Of a stretch of DNA of 64,000 nucleotides, positions 11,960 to 23,801 are shown in pieces. The stretch covers positions 3,752,416-3,816,415 of the forward strand of contig CM025852.1 of assembly GCA_003952965.2 (NCBI GenBank), given 5' to 3'. Within the stretch, counting starts at the first letter, position 1, and the number at the start of each line of letters is the position of its first letter. The position numbers were made by a program, and so were the translations under genes. Source of the DNA: Morella rubra (Eukaryota > Streptophyta > Magnoliopsida > Fagales > Myricaceae). Below the pieces are notes generated by a model, which was not told the origin of the DNA, made no database searches, and was given only the letters and a program-made list of their open reading frames with translations.

Positions 11960-13500
11960 TAATATTCGTGAAACGTGTGTTTCCGGTTGATTACTGGTAA
12001 AGAAAGATAAATCGGGTTTCAATCTTTCTGGGTCTCTTGTCTGGGTTTCAATAAAGACCCAGCCAGGATCTGGGCTACCTTTGAAATTGCTAATTGGGTT
12101 GGGCCAGCAGCGGCCTTCCTAAAGACGAATACGCAGCATTTTCTTCATTTTTTTTTCCTAAGCCTTTCTTCATTTCTTTTTAATTCTGTTTCAGAGTGCA
12201 TATTTTAAGTGGTGGCTTAATTGGTCTCGGGATCGAAATCCCTAACAAAATTGACTGCATCGTTTTCAATTAACCTAGGCTCTGTGTACATTTTAACAAT
12301 ATCATGATACATATTGAAAAATTCGAAGATGTAGTCGGTATTTATGTTTTATAGTTTCATTTGAACCTCGTGTACTGCATTAATATTATTGCATCTTGAT
12401 TTTAAAAATTCTTAAAAATGTTTGGATTTTTCGTTTGTACAAAGATACATGTACTAAATATTAATCTTTTCCCAAAAAGAAAAAATATACATAATCGAAC
12501 TAAATGTGAGTTAGACAGTTAATTAACTACAATATAACCCTTGTTCAAATTTCTCCACGTGTACGTTACCAACAAGTGGAATACAAATTCGGGGTTCTAT
12601 CTGGGTTTTCTCCCCCAAAGTGATGAATGAGTACAGAAGAGTTTTTCTATTATTACCACTGCTTATATGTACTCTGAAATAATTAATAATAGTTCTTCAG
12701 ATCAGGTAATCCTCAACACTAAGCAATTTATTATATTTTATTGGGGTAATTAGAAGTTAAAAGTAAATTCAATCTTAACTTTAGCTGCGACATTGTCGGT
12801 TGACTTAACTGTTAAGTCTTTACAGCTAGTTTCTTCGAACGGATTTGATCCAATCCTGTTCACACCCTGATACTAGAATTAATTAAAGGAGGAGAACATT
12901 AGAAAAACTTGAATTCTAACCTTTTTTTTTTTTTCAGTGCGCAGTGCCTATATGTTCGATAGAACTCTGATGAATTAAAAGACAATATGCTTTCAATTTC
13001 TTCTAAACATGTCAATAAACGAAAGAAGATATATTTCTCTACGTACGCAAGAAAAGCTCATTCCCTGAGCACTCAATTTAATTGGCCGAGGTTAAAGGGA
13101 TTAACCATAAATTTCTCAACCTTGTCACCTGGATCAGGTCAATGAGTTTCAACGACCGTGAATCTTAATAAAGTCTCTCTAGCTAGTGCAGCAATAGAAG
13201 TTTGAAGGGCCCTTGAATCATCACCAAGGAGCCATGTCGTCGTGCACTTTGGCCAGAAAAAGAAGCCTTTTTTATTTTAATCATAAGAAGAAACAAAAGA
13301 AAAGAAGCCTTTGATTACATTTATAGCAATGCCAATTTCTCTTTAGAAAGCAGTACAAGAGAAAAAGCTTGGGATTGGCTACGGGTGGCAGAGTTATTCT
13401 CTCAAATAATTATGCATGGAACGATAGTAACCTATAACAAATTTTCCAAGGAATTCAATTGCAGAAAAGAAAACAACTCCATCGAAATTAATCAATATCA
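11960..13500. other. Intergenic DNA, nothing recognised
   Basis: AT-rich sequence without a recognisable gene or bounded element. The last part (about 13300-13550) is probably the 3' flank of the next LEA_2 gene. Confidence 0.4.
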
Positions 13501-13551
13501 ATAGAAACATCTTACAGTATAGAAAAAAAAATTCAGAAATCCATCCGAGTG

Positions 13552-14154
13552 TTAGCATTGAAGATCCTGGAATGCACCGCTTGTCAAATTAAGAGTCATG
13601 GCGCAGTTCATGTCTGCGGTCTTCCTCTTCTTGATAATGTGTAGGAGTCTCACTCGACCACTCAACTCGGCATAGCAGTTCAGTTTCAGCATCCCTGCTT
13701 CAATATCCGATACTCTATCAGACCTCACTTCCACCGTAACATTCATCCTCTGGCTCTCTCTGGCTCTGACACTCCCCGGGCCTATTTTGCCGTCACCGAC
13801 ATCCAAACTTCCGTAGAGCACACTCATGGTGCTATTTTCAAACTCAAACCGACCAAAGTTTATGTTATGAACAGTCATCTCGGCAACCAAAGTGGAATTC
13901 AACGAGGGTGATGATGCAGCGCCATTGTACCTGAGATTCTTCGCCGTGACCGACATCAAGTTAACATGGGGAGTTCTAGGACGCAACACGATTAACGCAA
14001 AGACCAGTGCGACGATGCTCATGATGACGATACCAGCAAAGACGTAAACGAAACATTTATTGCTTCGTTCTTTTTTTATTTGTCTGAACATGGCAATCTC
14101 TTCGTTGCTTCTCTGATATATTCTGCTACGTGCGAATGGAAGTTCATCTGCCAT
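13552..14154 (-). CDS. LEA_2 / NDR1-HIN1-like membrane protein, sub-group 2
   Basis: The protein has 200 residues and no intron. The open frame extends six codons further, to 14172, but that first codon is TTG. The ATG at 14154-14152 (MADELPFARS) is the likely start because the sister copy at 22 kb begins at the same point. The N-terminus is basic (RQIKKERSNK). The membrane helix spans about 34-57. The LEA_2 domain includes VNLMSVTAKNLRY (64-76), VHNINFGRFEFEN (95-107), YAELSGRVRLLHIIKKR (161-177) and DMNCAMTLNL (181-190). It most likely sits in the plasma membrane or ER with the LEA_2 domain outside. It forms a sub-group with the 22-kb pseudogene and the 26.5-kb gene. Confidence 0.92.
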   Translation of the reverse strand: MADELPFARSRIYQRSNEEIAMFRQIKKERSNKCFVYVFAGIVIMSIVALVFALIVLRPRTPHVNLMSVTAKNLRYNGAASSPSLNSTLVAEMTVHNINFGRFEFENSTMSVLYGSLDVGDGKIGPGSVRARESQRMNVTVEVRSDRVSDIEAGMLKLNCYAELSGRVRLLHIIKKRKTADMNCAMTLNLTSGAFQDLQC

Positions 14155-14269
14155 TTCAAGAAAGGGTGGCAAGGATTTCTTCCGAGTTTATGGTTTGAAG
14201 GAGTCGGAAGGGCTGAACCGCTGAAGAAGTGTTGTAGGCTCGTGAAGTCTCTGTTTTGAGTTGCTGCTG

Positions 14270-14278
14270 TATATATAG
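14270..14278 (-). promoter_or_regulatory. TATA box of the 13.5-kb LEA_2 gene
   Basis: CTATATATA on the minus strand, about 116 bp upstream of the ATG, followed by an A/C-rich leader. Confidence 0.7.
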
Positions 14279-14299
14279 AGCACATGACATCCAACAGCC

Positions 14300-15525
14300 G
14301 CGTTGAATCATAGAACTTTAGTGGGAACTGGGATCGTATATATGCGGCCTTCTTAGGTACCTTGATGAATCATGAGTGTGGAGTGTTTTTTTTTTTGGTT
14401 CTAAAATATAATGGAAAGACATTGAATTTTCATGTGACCTCTCCTCTCTTTTTCGAAAAAGAGAAAGTCATCCTCTCTAAATTATTCAGAAAGATGCCGG
14501 CCGGAAGGGTTTTTCCTTTTTAATTTGCTATAAAGGTGGAGAAAACTTGCCATACAAGTAACCAATTCCTTTAACGAAAGTAATTCTAATAGTTGAAAAA
14601 GTGCCTTTCTCTCTCCATCTTTTTTTTTTCGAGAAAATATCAAAATCCGTGTGGCCAAATGTGACGTCTCTGTCCTTTTCCCTTTTGGGAAGTAAGTTAA
14701 ATGATTTTCTATAATTGTTGCCATATTATTGCCTGAAAGAAAGGCTAATACCTTATATATTAACACTTTGAAGCTTCTAATGAAGGCAGAACCCACAATG
14801 CGACATTACAGCATGGTTCAGCTTCTTACTGATGAACAATTCTAATGTGGGAAGTGGTCACGTACGGTTTAGAAATCGGTGTTTTTTTTTTTTTTTTAAG
14901 TTCATTTATCCACCATTGTGATTCAAGCCTTTCTCTAATCAGCGCAATATTTCATTCAATCTATTAATGAGGAAAGTCGAATTATTAAATCAGTGTGACA
15001 GATGAACTGTAATATTGCAGAAAACCACGTAAAGATTAAACCGCCCGTTTGGTGCAAAATCATATCCGAATTAATCAGAGCACGAGGCGTGTTAACAACA
15101 CGACACAAATAAAACACGGCATCTGGAGACTTAACCGTGTCATCTCAATTAAGACGCTAGCTGTACAGAGTACTCGTGGGATTTCTAGCAATTAGCATTA
15201 ATTAGTTGCTGTATGTCCATAGCTATATAGGACTTATTTGTAATTAGGCTAAAGAGCCCTCGATGCGTACGTGTGTACGTAGACCAAAATCAGGAAGCGA
15301 TTCCAACTTGCAGAGAGGAGAGTACTAGCCAAAATATCTTCTCGAATCATTGCTCTGATTGCCCGCGGTGCTCTAGATAGAATATCCCAGACCTCTCTAA
15401 TTTACGTTTTGGCTTAGTGAACTTCATAATTAATTCTGAACGAACTAATCCGTCCACGTCTGCTAAAGTCGTGAAAATGGCGATCGACATTTGAAGGGAA
15501 GCGTACAGTACCCGTAAAAATATAG

Positions 15526-15527
<2 letters not shown>
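14300..15527. other. Intergenic DNA, nothing recognised
   Basis: No supported gene. It contains two homopolymer T/A tracts (about 14386 and 14882). Confidence 0.4.

Positions 15528-15565
<38 letters not shown>
15528..15565. repeat. (AT)n microsatellite
   Basis: About 18 uninterrupted AT units, ending 22 bp before the left end of the hAT-bounded block. Confidence 0.9.
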
Positions 15566-15568
<3 letters not shown>

Positions 15569-15964
15569 GACAAACAGGCCGTGTTATTAGTGGCGGCGCA
15601 GGGGTAGCAAGCCGGGGCGGCTACCCCTCAGTTCTGTCAATTAACATTATACATGTGTTAGCCCCAGGCCTGCCCATTTGCCTCGGCCCGCTCCATTCGC
15701 TCACTTTCCCTACTCGATATGCTTTTAGGATTTACTTAAATTTTCTCTGCTCACGGACTCTTCTTTTCTGGTTGGTTTCCTGGGGTTCCTGTGGTGTCAG
15801 AGCCTGATTTTCAGGTTCCTTGAGAGTGTAAGTCGTAGAATATCTTGCATTTTGCTTGATTTTGTCTTTTGACTTACTTCGATTTGGCTTTTTTTCCTTT
15901 ACGGGTAGTTCAGGTGTTTTGCTGATTTGGGCTATCTTTATTTTGATTGAAATTGGTACAGAAA

Positions 15965-16173
15965 ATCCCTAAGAATTTGGTCTAGTGGTAAGGCAATGGC
16001 TTGAGTTGTAACATGTCTCAAGTTCGAGCCTCAATACCGTCTTTATTGCCCATGACTTAATTGGGGTGTGTTGGATGAGGTCCTGACATATGTCTCTAAA
16101 TTAGCTTGTAGGGCCGGGTACATAAAGTGATCTGACTTTAGGAGTTCTTGGGCTATCAAAAAAAAAAAAAAAA
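15965..16173 (+). mobile_element. tRNA-derived SINE with poly-A tail
   Basis: A box-A-like tctagtggtaaggc and a box-B-like aagttcgagcctc lie about 40 bp apart near the 5' end, and an A16 tail ends the copy at 16173. It is flanked by imperfect direct repeats ggtacagaaa (15955) and ggtacaaaaa (16174). It is inserted inside the hAT-bounded block, so it is younger than that block or was mobilised with it. Confidence 0.75.
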
Positions 16174-16664
16174 GGTACAAAAAGCTCGCATTCAGATATG
16201 GCTTTTTGAGCAGCTAGACCTGAGGATTGAGGGCCGCATTATTGTAAGTGTTATGGTTTAGCATTTGTTTTTCATTAATGCTAAATGTTTGCTATTACCT
16301 TAGCTTTGTTTTGTTCACTTGTTTGTAATGGGGATAAGGTCTATATGGGGTACTTTAGACTACGGATTCCATTTTGTATTGTGACAGTTGAGATATAGGA
16401 CACTTTTGGCATTAGAAGGATTCAAGAATCCAGAATAATGAGCATGTTAAGTTGTATTGAAAAACAAGTACTTTCCTTTTCTCCTTTTGGTGGAAAAATG
16501 CGGTGTTGGAGTTTAGAATAGTTTAAATTGGAAAACATCCAGAATGGTTTTGTGAAGGGAAATTAACATTTTAATCTCTGGGTTTATACCCTTTAACAAA
16601 ATAGTCCCTCAGAATCAAAATTCAAATCTAAGGCTCTCATACTTAATACCTTTGACGTATAAGC

Positions 16665-16708
16665 CCTTCCGTTAGGCTTCTGTCCATCAGCTTAACGGAA
16701 GGGCAATC
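16665..16708. repeat. Short hairpin-forming inverted repeat
   Basis: gcccttccgttaggc and gcttaacggaagggc are near-perfect inverted copies about 12 bp apart. The surrounding AT-rich text is of the type found in non-coding transposon ends. Confidence 0.6.
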
Positions 16709-16986
16709 TACGTCAGCAATGACTCTACATGGCAACCCCTTACGCCAGCTCAGCTCATTCTTTAAATTCCTACGTGGCACATAAGGCAAAACGGCATCGC
16801 CCAGTTGAAAAATTTGTTTTCCTTTCACTTCTCTCAACTGAACGGCATCGTGCAGGTTTAATAAATTATACAGTCTTTTCTTCAGCCGATGCCTAATCCT
16901 TCGAACCTCACAGGCCACAGCGCACAAAATTTCCCCCAAATCATCTCTACCAATTTTTCGTGAACCCTAAACTATCTCTGTTTGCA

Positions 16987-17022
16987 GCGGTGGTGGAGCG
17001 AAGTGGCAGCGGTGGTGGAGCT
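16987..17022. repeat. Short GC-rich tandem repeat
   Basis: The unit gcggtggtggagc(g/t)aagtgg is present twice in tandem. It lies in the hAT-bounded block, upstream of the dehydrogenase exons, in DNA with no recognised coding function. Confidence 0.6.
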
Positions 17023-18189
17023 AAGTGGTTGCAACGGTGGTTTATCATCGAAATGTCAGAGAAAAGGTAACCTTTTCCTCCTAGATTGCTATCGCATTTC
17101 AGTTCTGCAATTATTTGCCCTCTCGCAACGATTGTCTGCCACATTTACTTTCTTTTTGACAATGTGTTGTTTTGTGAATATTTATGAAATGCGACCAGCA
17201 AGATTTGTACGTGTCATTTTTTTTAGAGTTCGGAGATTACATCAACATGAGCTGGGACTAAAAGTTGGTAAGTAAATATGGTAGACAATATGTTCAATGG
17301 CAGCACATTTTTCATTCTCACTGAAGTCTGTTTCCTCTCATGTTCTACCCTCTGGAAGTGAAATTTTAAAAGAAATGGGAAGGGTAACTTTGATGGCCCC
17401 GTAAAATAGTTTCTATTTTTGTTGTCCTATTTGAATTACACAGCTAGCGTGGTTTCCCCCTTGTCTCTGCTTTTTGATGGTTTTCGAATTATCTTAAGAC
17501 TTCACTTGCTTTCCTGTTTTGCTTCCTAACCTTGTGCTTTTCTGATCAAGTGGCCAAATGATCATGCATATGAATATTCTAAGGACTTTTGATTTAGTGA
17601 ACCCTACCAGCGAAATGAAAAAATGAACCATCGAGTGAATAATTTGATGCATATGAATATTCTATAATAGACTGAGTTTTTGCAAAAAAAATTTGAACCA
17701 TCATACGTTTCATCAGAAATGATATTCTTAATGACAATTTCGTGATGTTATATACTATCTGTTCTGGCATTTTGATTTTGGAAAGCAGATTTATGTAAAC
17801 TGATAAGCATATTTTGGTAAGGCTGTTTTTGTTAAGGTGGATATAATCTTCAGTTTCCATTATCAATACTTATTAGTCTCGGTTTAATATTTTTTAATGA
17901 TTCCTGTTGTGTGAAAGATGCTGCTTAGTGCTTAAAATAAACAAGTAATAGATATAAAAGGTCAAGGGCTCTGTTGATATCAATCATGGAAGGTAGGAAG
18001 TTTGTTACTTTGCCATCCTGAATTGACTGGAGTAAGTGGAGTAAGTGCATGTTGGTATCACTGCAGTACTGTATTGTGGTTTGCCGACATGACTGCCAAT
18101 ATATGTTGTAGTTCGAAGAATGACCAATTTTATTCAATGTTTGCTTGACATTAATTCATATGAACTTGTTTGTAATTCTTTCTTTTTAG

Positions 18190-19615
18190 GCAGAACTTAT
18201 TGAACCAGCTGTGAAGGGAACAATAAAAAATCTGAGCTCATGCTGTAAAGCTTCCTCTGTTAAAAGAGTGGTTATAACGTCCTCAATGGTAGCTGTTGCA
18301 TTAAGTGGAAAACCTCTTACTCCCGACGTACAACTTGATGAGAATTCCTTTTCCGATCCTACTTTTTGTGAGAAATCAAAGGTACTGCACATATACCTTA
18401 ATTTCTTATTACGTATATAACAATTTCTAATTGTTATGGGTTCTTTAAATATGATGGTTATAATTTCTTTATGAGCCTTGGTAAGCTTGAGGCCAGACTT
18501 TTCTTGTTCAGTCAATATGCTACTCAGTTCATTTTTCCCCTTCTTTCTTTCATTTCCTCTTTCTCCTAATTCTGTCTCCTGGGGTAAATATATACTAAAA
18601 TAGTCTCATTGACCACAAAAAAAAAAAAAAAGACCACAGGCCAAGAGGTGAGGTTATGTCATGAGAAGTATGTCCCATATCTACATCCAAATATATACGA
18701 TGTTCAATCTTTTGTATTGGGTTAATTAGTTGCGTGACATATTCTGTATCAACTTTGAGATAGTGTGTGAATTAGCTTAATAAGTCCACTTCTTTAATCC
18801 TCTAAGGTGTGTAGATCTCTTTTCAGTTTCCAACCTAACTAAGAAACAAAAAAATCTTAGAGCATTTAGTAAAAATAAAAAATAAATAAGAGTATGTAGA
18901 GTTGAACATATGGTACTTTTTTTTTTGTTTAGTTTCGTGACTCATATTCTATATTAACAGCACACATAGACTGATTTAATTATTAATATTATCTTATTTT
19001 GTCATCAGCTTTGGTATATGCTTTCAAAGACCTTGCCAGAGGCAGCTGCTTGGAAATTTGTGAAGGAAAATGGAATTGACATGCTAACAATAAACCCGGG
19101 TTGGGTGATTGGTCCTATAGCCAACAGTAAATGCAACTGTGGAGCCAATTCTCAAGCTCATAAACGGTACTCAATGCTAGCTAGTGAGGATGTTTGTTTA
19201 CCTTTCTATCTCAATGTTAACAAATACTTATGTTTCTTTGAGACTAATGATCTCATGATATTCATTCATAATCTTTGAACATGTTATAATTATTTGTCCC
19301 AGCAAGTGGATCTGTCCAGTTCCCTCTTCTACAACTCGCAGCCTTTCGTGTTGCAACTGGCTGACAGTTTGTCTTTATGCAGGGGCTCAAAAAACGCTAG
19401 ATCCAGCACCCCCCAATTGGGTTGATGTTAGAGATACTGCGACTTCACATATACTTGCATATGAGAATCCATCAGCTAACGGAAGATATTGTGTAGTTGC
19501 AAAAACTATCTCCTATTCTGAGGTTGTCCAGATTTTGCGGGAACTCTTCCTTACTTTTAACCTTCATACTTTTAACTTTCCTGCTTCTCCATCTTCGTTG
19601 CTAGAACCTAACTAG
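18190..19615 (+). pseudogene. Cinnamoyl-CoA-reductase-like short-chain dehydrogenase, truncated and frameshifted
   Basis: Three exons belong to the plant CCR/phenylacetaldehyde-reductase-like branch of extended SDRs, which reduce aldehydes or CoA thioesters with NADPH. Exon a (18190-18381) encodes EPAVKGT and the catalytic-serine segment VVITSSMVAV. Exon b (19009-19166) holds the YxxxK motif ([10 protein letters not shown]). Exon c (19383-19615) gives WVDVRDTATSHILAYE and GRYCVV. Splice sites are intact. The gene is dead: the N-terminal exons with the GxxGxxG nucleotide-binding loop are absent, exon b has a frameshift after VIGP (the other frame restores [16 protein letters not shown]), and exon c runs past LREL into a non-family stop. 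The CCR signature KNWYCYGK is not seen. It lies inside the hAT-bounded block, so capture by a transposon is likely. Confidence 0.85.
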
Positions 19616-19854
19616 GTGTCAGAAGTTTTCAATATGGCATGTAAAACCAAATTGATAATAATGATTTCTGTGATGTACAGAGATTCACCTAATGAGGAGT
19701 CCTCTCTGAACCAAAGACTTCCATTCTGGATCTACCGTTTCTAATTTTTTGTTTGAATTGAATTGCACCAATAAGGTATTTTCATTCTCTATTCTGTGAT
19801 TACAACTTCTATTGATTGTTATTTATAATTGTCTCAAAAAAAAATTTGTTGCAG

Positions 19855-19933
19855 AAACAATGTGGCTCCTTTTGCTGGATTGTTAGCAGCCATTGCAATT
19901 ATGGGAGCAATATTGTTGCAGTCATGGAAGTGA
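19855..19933 (+). pseudogene. Orphan last exon encoding a C-terminal membrane anchor
   Basis: After an acceptor (ttgttgcag) one frame reads NNVAPFAGLLAAIAIMG and then ILLQSWK before a stop at 19931-19933. This is a hydrophobic helix ending in a lysine, as in tail-anchored proteins. CCR-like enzymes do not have this terminus, so it derives from another gene. A preceding exon-like piece (about 19681-19738, DSPNEESSLNQRLPFWIY) may belong with it. I do not recognise the parent gene. A 3'-UTR-like stretch with aatgaaat motifs follows to about 20140. Confidence 0.45.
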
Positions 19934-20319
19934 TTTGTCCCAGGATCCGAAGAACCATTTTGTTGTGTAATTGTAAGGTGTATGAAGAAATGTAGTTTGT
20001 AGTGCCACTTTTGTGCATGTAACTGTTAATGGCAGGATTGTTGTAAGTGGAAGTGGAAGTGGAAGCCCTTTGTTGTAATGAAATGGAACTGGAATGTTGT
20101 TTGTACTTATGATTTCTGTAATGAAATTGCACTGATTCCTCCTAATGTCATTCTAAATCAAAGTTACAGTTTCTGTCAATATCATTGTGAACCAAACCTA
20201 TAACTCTAAATATTTTTAAGACACTTTATGCATTACTTAGGAGATTTTTTTTCTTTTGTCATTTTGCCTTAAGAGTTTGCCCCCTTCAACTTGAGTCCTG
20301 ATTCTGCCACTGCACGTTA

Positions 20320-21900
20320 TGATAGAAGCATTTTACAGCTTTTCCTTATTATTTTGAGATTTGTTCAAAATATAATATCAGCACACAGATCATGTTAAAT
20401 GTTCAGACCAAATGAGAAAAAGGACGTCGAAATTTCTTTCCTATTGTTAGTCTCTTGTAAAAGGGTAATTTGATTTGTAATTAACAAGGATCAAATAAAG
20501 GTTGGACAATTTAGATGACGGCATCATGCGTGCGTGGTACTCTATGCATGTTCCAAAACATATATAGAAATGCCAGCAAAAGAGAAATAAAAAAAAAAGA
20601 AGTAAAAATGTCAAACAGTGATCTACTCAATATTCTATTCGGTTGGATAGAGTCCGGAATGAGCATTACAATATTCTATTCGATTGGAAGAAAAAGGACT
20701 GATTCAATCAACATTACGTGTTATATTTCTGATTTCGACAAAAGGGATTAAATTATTCTCTAATTTTTTTTCTAAGCAAATTATTTTCTAATTAATTTGC
20801 TATAACTAATTGAGAGAAAAGAAAGATTAATTTTAATCTCATTCTGATTAATTGAGCTTATTGGCAAATGTCTTGTCAAATAGAAGAGGAAAAGAGTAAA
20901 AGAAAGAGAGAGAGAGTACACAAGGAGAGAGGAAAAACTAGTTTTAATTCGTAAAAGCATATGATAAATTAAAGTTTTACGTAACGTTTAGGAACAAAAT
21001 TTTAAGATAGAATTTTAGAAATTAGAAAAAAAAAGGTGAAGATAAAGAATAAAAAGACTGATAAAAAAGTGAACGAAAAAATGAAAAAAAATTTATGTAA
21101 AAATTAAGAGAGAAAAATAATTATAATAATAATAAAATTTTGATTAGTCTAAAGTCATGTTAGAGATAAAAAGAAAAGTAGATAAGAATATAAATTTTGA
21201 GAGATCAGCATGCTATCAATATCACCATCACGTCATGAGATGTCATTATGCACAAGTCATTAAATGCATAGCTCTATGGAAGAAGACACTCCAATATCTA
21301 ATTAATATCTAATTACGAAGGGTCGTTGGCATGGGCCACCCGTGTTTAAAAGCGATTGCATCCCCAGATCCAGATGACAGATATTTCTAAAGAATACATG
21401 TCGCTTGATCATGGCAAGGAGATTTTATTTCAGTTCAGTTGATCAGGTAATTCAAACTTCAAATTAGGCTGCGTTTGTTTTGGCTTAAAATGAGAAAGAT
21501 AGTAGTTTACAAAGTTCCATATCGATAACTTTTTCTTCTCCCACTCCCCAAAAAAAAATTGTTAGCCTTTCGTTCAAGGTTAGTGGGTAAATGCTAATCA
21601 AAGAAGAATATTCATACAGTACACTCCAGTGAAAAACTCACTTGATCAGCGAACACCCCAAGAAAAACGGACATCATGGTGAAAACACGAGCTTGCATTA
21701 CTACGTATATGTCGGTTACTCTTTAGATAAGCACGACACGAAAAGTTTGGGATGTGAAAGTAGCGAAATTGGTAAGCGCTTCAACTGTATTTCTCAGTGG
21801 CTGAAGCGCTTTGAATGATAACGTAAACTGGATTCATCGCTGAAGAAGAAAAATACAAAACCAGAAATCTAACATACTCATTTTGAAAAATAACGAATAA
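20320..21900. other. AT-rich intergenic DNA
   Basis: No gene is supported. The phrase caatattctattcg(a/g)ttgga occurs twice, at about 20629 and 20669. A-rich low-complexity sequence dominates 20820-21190. Confidence 0.4.
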
Positions 21901-21904
21901 CCTG

Positions 21905-22451
21905 TTTAGCACTGAATGCCCTTGTCAAATTAAGAGTCACGGCGCAGTTCATTTCTGGTCTTCTTGCCAAATATCCATCTCTCAACCTGGCAAAGCTGCT
22001 CAGTTTCAACAACCCTGCTTGGATATATCACTGCTTTCTTAAACAGTCTAATTGATTCTCACTTCACCGCTACAGTTTTTTGCGTCCCATGCCTTTTTTC
22101 CATCCCAGTATTTGCCTTCATAGATGCCTTGATGCACTCAAATCTCAAATTGGTGTTCTTAATTGTCATCTCGGCCACGAAAGTGGCATTAAAGGAAGCT
22201 GCTGATGAGGAGGTTGCTTGCTTGTAGCGGAGATTCTTCACCCTGAGCGAACTCAAGTTCACATCGGGAATATTGACGCGCAACACGATCAAGGCGAAGA
22301 TCATAAAGCAGATGCTCAGTAAGACAAGAGCAGCAAAAACATAAACGAAGCATTTACCGCTTCGTTCTCTTTTTAGTTCTCTGAACGTGGCAACCTCTTC
22401 GTCGCTTTTCGGATATATCTTGCTGTGCGCAAAAGGAAGTTCATCTTCCAT
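21905..22451 (-). pseudogene. LEA_2 pseudogene, sub-group 2
   Basis: The ATG at 22451 opens an intact first half (MEDELPFAHSKIYPKS, membrane helix, VAEMTIKNTNLRFE) clearly sister to the 13.5-kb gene. After about residue 110 the sequence has lost the FEFENSTMSVLYG segment to indels and ends in a stop near 22059. Further along, the other frames still recall the family: LLKLSSFARL at about 22015-21985 and EMNCAVTLNLT at about 21956-21924, with most of the SGRVRLLHIIKK segment replaced. A truncated product of 130 residues, helix plus the start of the LEA_2 domain, could still be made. Confidence 0.88.
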
Positions 22452-22591
22452 TTTCGGATCAGACTAATGACAAAAAGCTGAGGGAATGAGGATGGGTGGG
22501 TTTTCTTTGGCGTTTATGTTGCAAAGCAAAGCGCTAGCTGAGAATTGTGTTAATTTGGAGGCGTATGAATGAGGGTCTGCATTGAGTGAAT

Positions 22592-22602
22592 CCTTTATAT
22601 AG
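22592..22602 (-). promoter_or_regulatory. TATA box of the 22-kb LEA_2 pseudogene
   Basis: CTATATAAAGG on the minus strand, about 140 bp upstream of the ATG. It is intact, so the pseudogene may still be transcribed. Confidence 0.6.
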
Positions 22603-22860
22603 TTTATGTTATAGCTAGCTGGAGGCGTATGAATGACCATCCTAGCTAGCTAGCACCACTTATGCTAACAGCCGCGTTGAATTAGGCAACCCGAGTCAGT
22701 CCTCATTGAATGTGTATGCAACTATGTTGGCGGCTTTCTTAGGCTCGTTAATTTATATCATTATTGTGTAGTGATTTTGCTCGTGCCATAGATAGTGGGG
22801 AAGATCAGGTCAAAATTCAATAATAAGCAGCCATAAGGAAAAGATGGCATGCAGCACACT

Positions 22861-23801
22861 TAGGTTCCGTTTGTTTGCCTGTGAAACTCTTATTTTACAT
22901 AAAAAAATTTCATTAAAATGTTTTCAAGGAAAAATTTTCCTTTTCATTGTTTGGTTATTCTTTTAAAATATTTTTAAGAAAATATTTTTTTTTTTTTATA
23001 TTTGACGCGTTTATTGATTTATGTATTTACATTAAAAGGTTTCATTGTCGTATATGTCTCTGTAATTTATACTTTTGACATTTTAGTTCCTTAGATATTG
23101 ATTTCAACTTGTCGGGTTCCTAAAGTAAGTTTTTTAGACAAATCGATTTTCCTCCTATTGTGGTTAGCCAACAGAAAGAATTGTGCTTACGCGGATTTTA
23201 GATGTCATCTTAAAGCCAATCGTAGGTTGCCCCATGACATGCAGTTTTTCTCAAAATTCTAATATTTTAGTCCTTCAAGTACTAATTCAACGTGAAGATC
23301 CCTGAGGTACATTTTTGTGATAAAAATTGATTCTCACATTTCAATTGTTACCTGAAAAGAGAAGAATATAAAACTATAATGCAACTTCAAATTCAATTTT
23401 TATTTAAAAAATATTACTTTTTATTTATATATAATTTTTTTAATAGAAAATTTAATAATTTTGTGTTGGAGGGGCATTTTGGTCATTTTGCATTGGGTTA
23501 ATGGCCAAATAAAAAAAAGCAATAATTGATTGTTTTTGAGAGGTGGAATAAAATATTTAGGAACTTGAGGGAGGTTTACTGAAATTTGGCCGTAGATATG
23601 AGGCGTATATAGTGTTCACCCAAAAAAAATTTTGGTTTACAAAAAATTTGAGCTTAGTTTGTTTTCTGGAAAATAATAAAACTTTTACAGTTGACTTGAA
23701 AATTTTTTACTTTGACTTTATTTTTAAGTGATTACCAAATACCGTAAAACAATTAAAACAAATTACGAAATTTGTTTTACAAGCAAACAATCGGACCCTA
23801 A
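22861..23801. mobile_element. Dispersed repeat family R1, copy 1 (TIR DNA element, about 0.94 kb)
   Basis: The start (taggttccgtttgtttgcc) and the reverse complement of the end (tagggtccgattgtttgctt) form terminal inverted repeats of about 28 bp. The whole unit is collinear with 30908-31782, sharing for example ttcattgttt, acttttgacattttag and cctgaggt. It has no coding capacity. No target duplication is visible, so the superfamily is unassigned. Confidence 0.75.

Larger units (their letters stand above)
15588..20312. mobile_element. hAT-like composite element with captured gene fragments (Pack-type candidate)
   Basis: The left end (tagtggcggcgcaggggtag) and the reverse complement of the right end (cagtggcagaatcaggactc) are related terminal inverted repeats. 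The flanking 8-mers cgtgttat (15580-15587) and cacgttat (20313-20320) agree at six of eight positions, consistent with a decayed hAT target duplication. The same two termini occur around a second, 1.1-kb element at 33083-34175 that has a perfect 8-bp duplication, which supports the boundaries. Inside are CCR-like exons, a tail-anchor-like exon and a SINE. No transposase remains. An alternative is that a host gene decayed between two unrelated ends. Confidence 0.6.

Noticed and set aside
12190-12290. Possible SINE head (gggatcgaaatccc resembling box B)
   Set aside because: The box-A candidate is too close to the box-B candidate, and no A-rich tail or target duplication is present.
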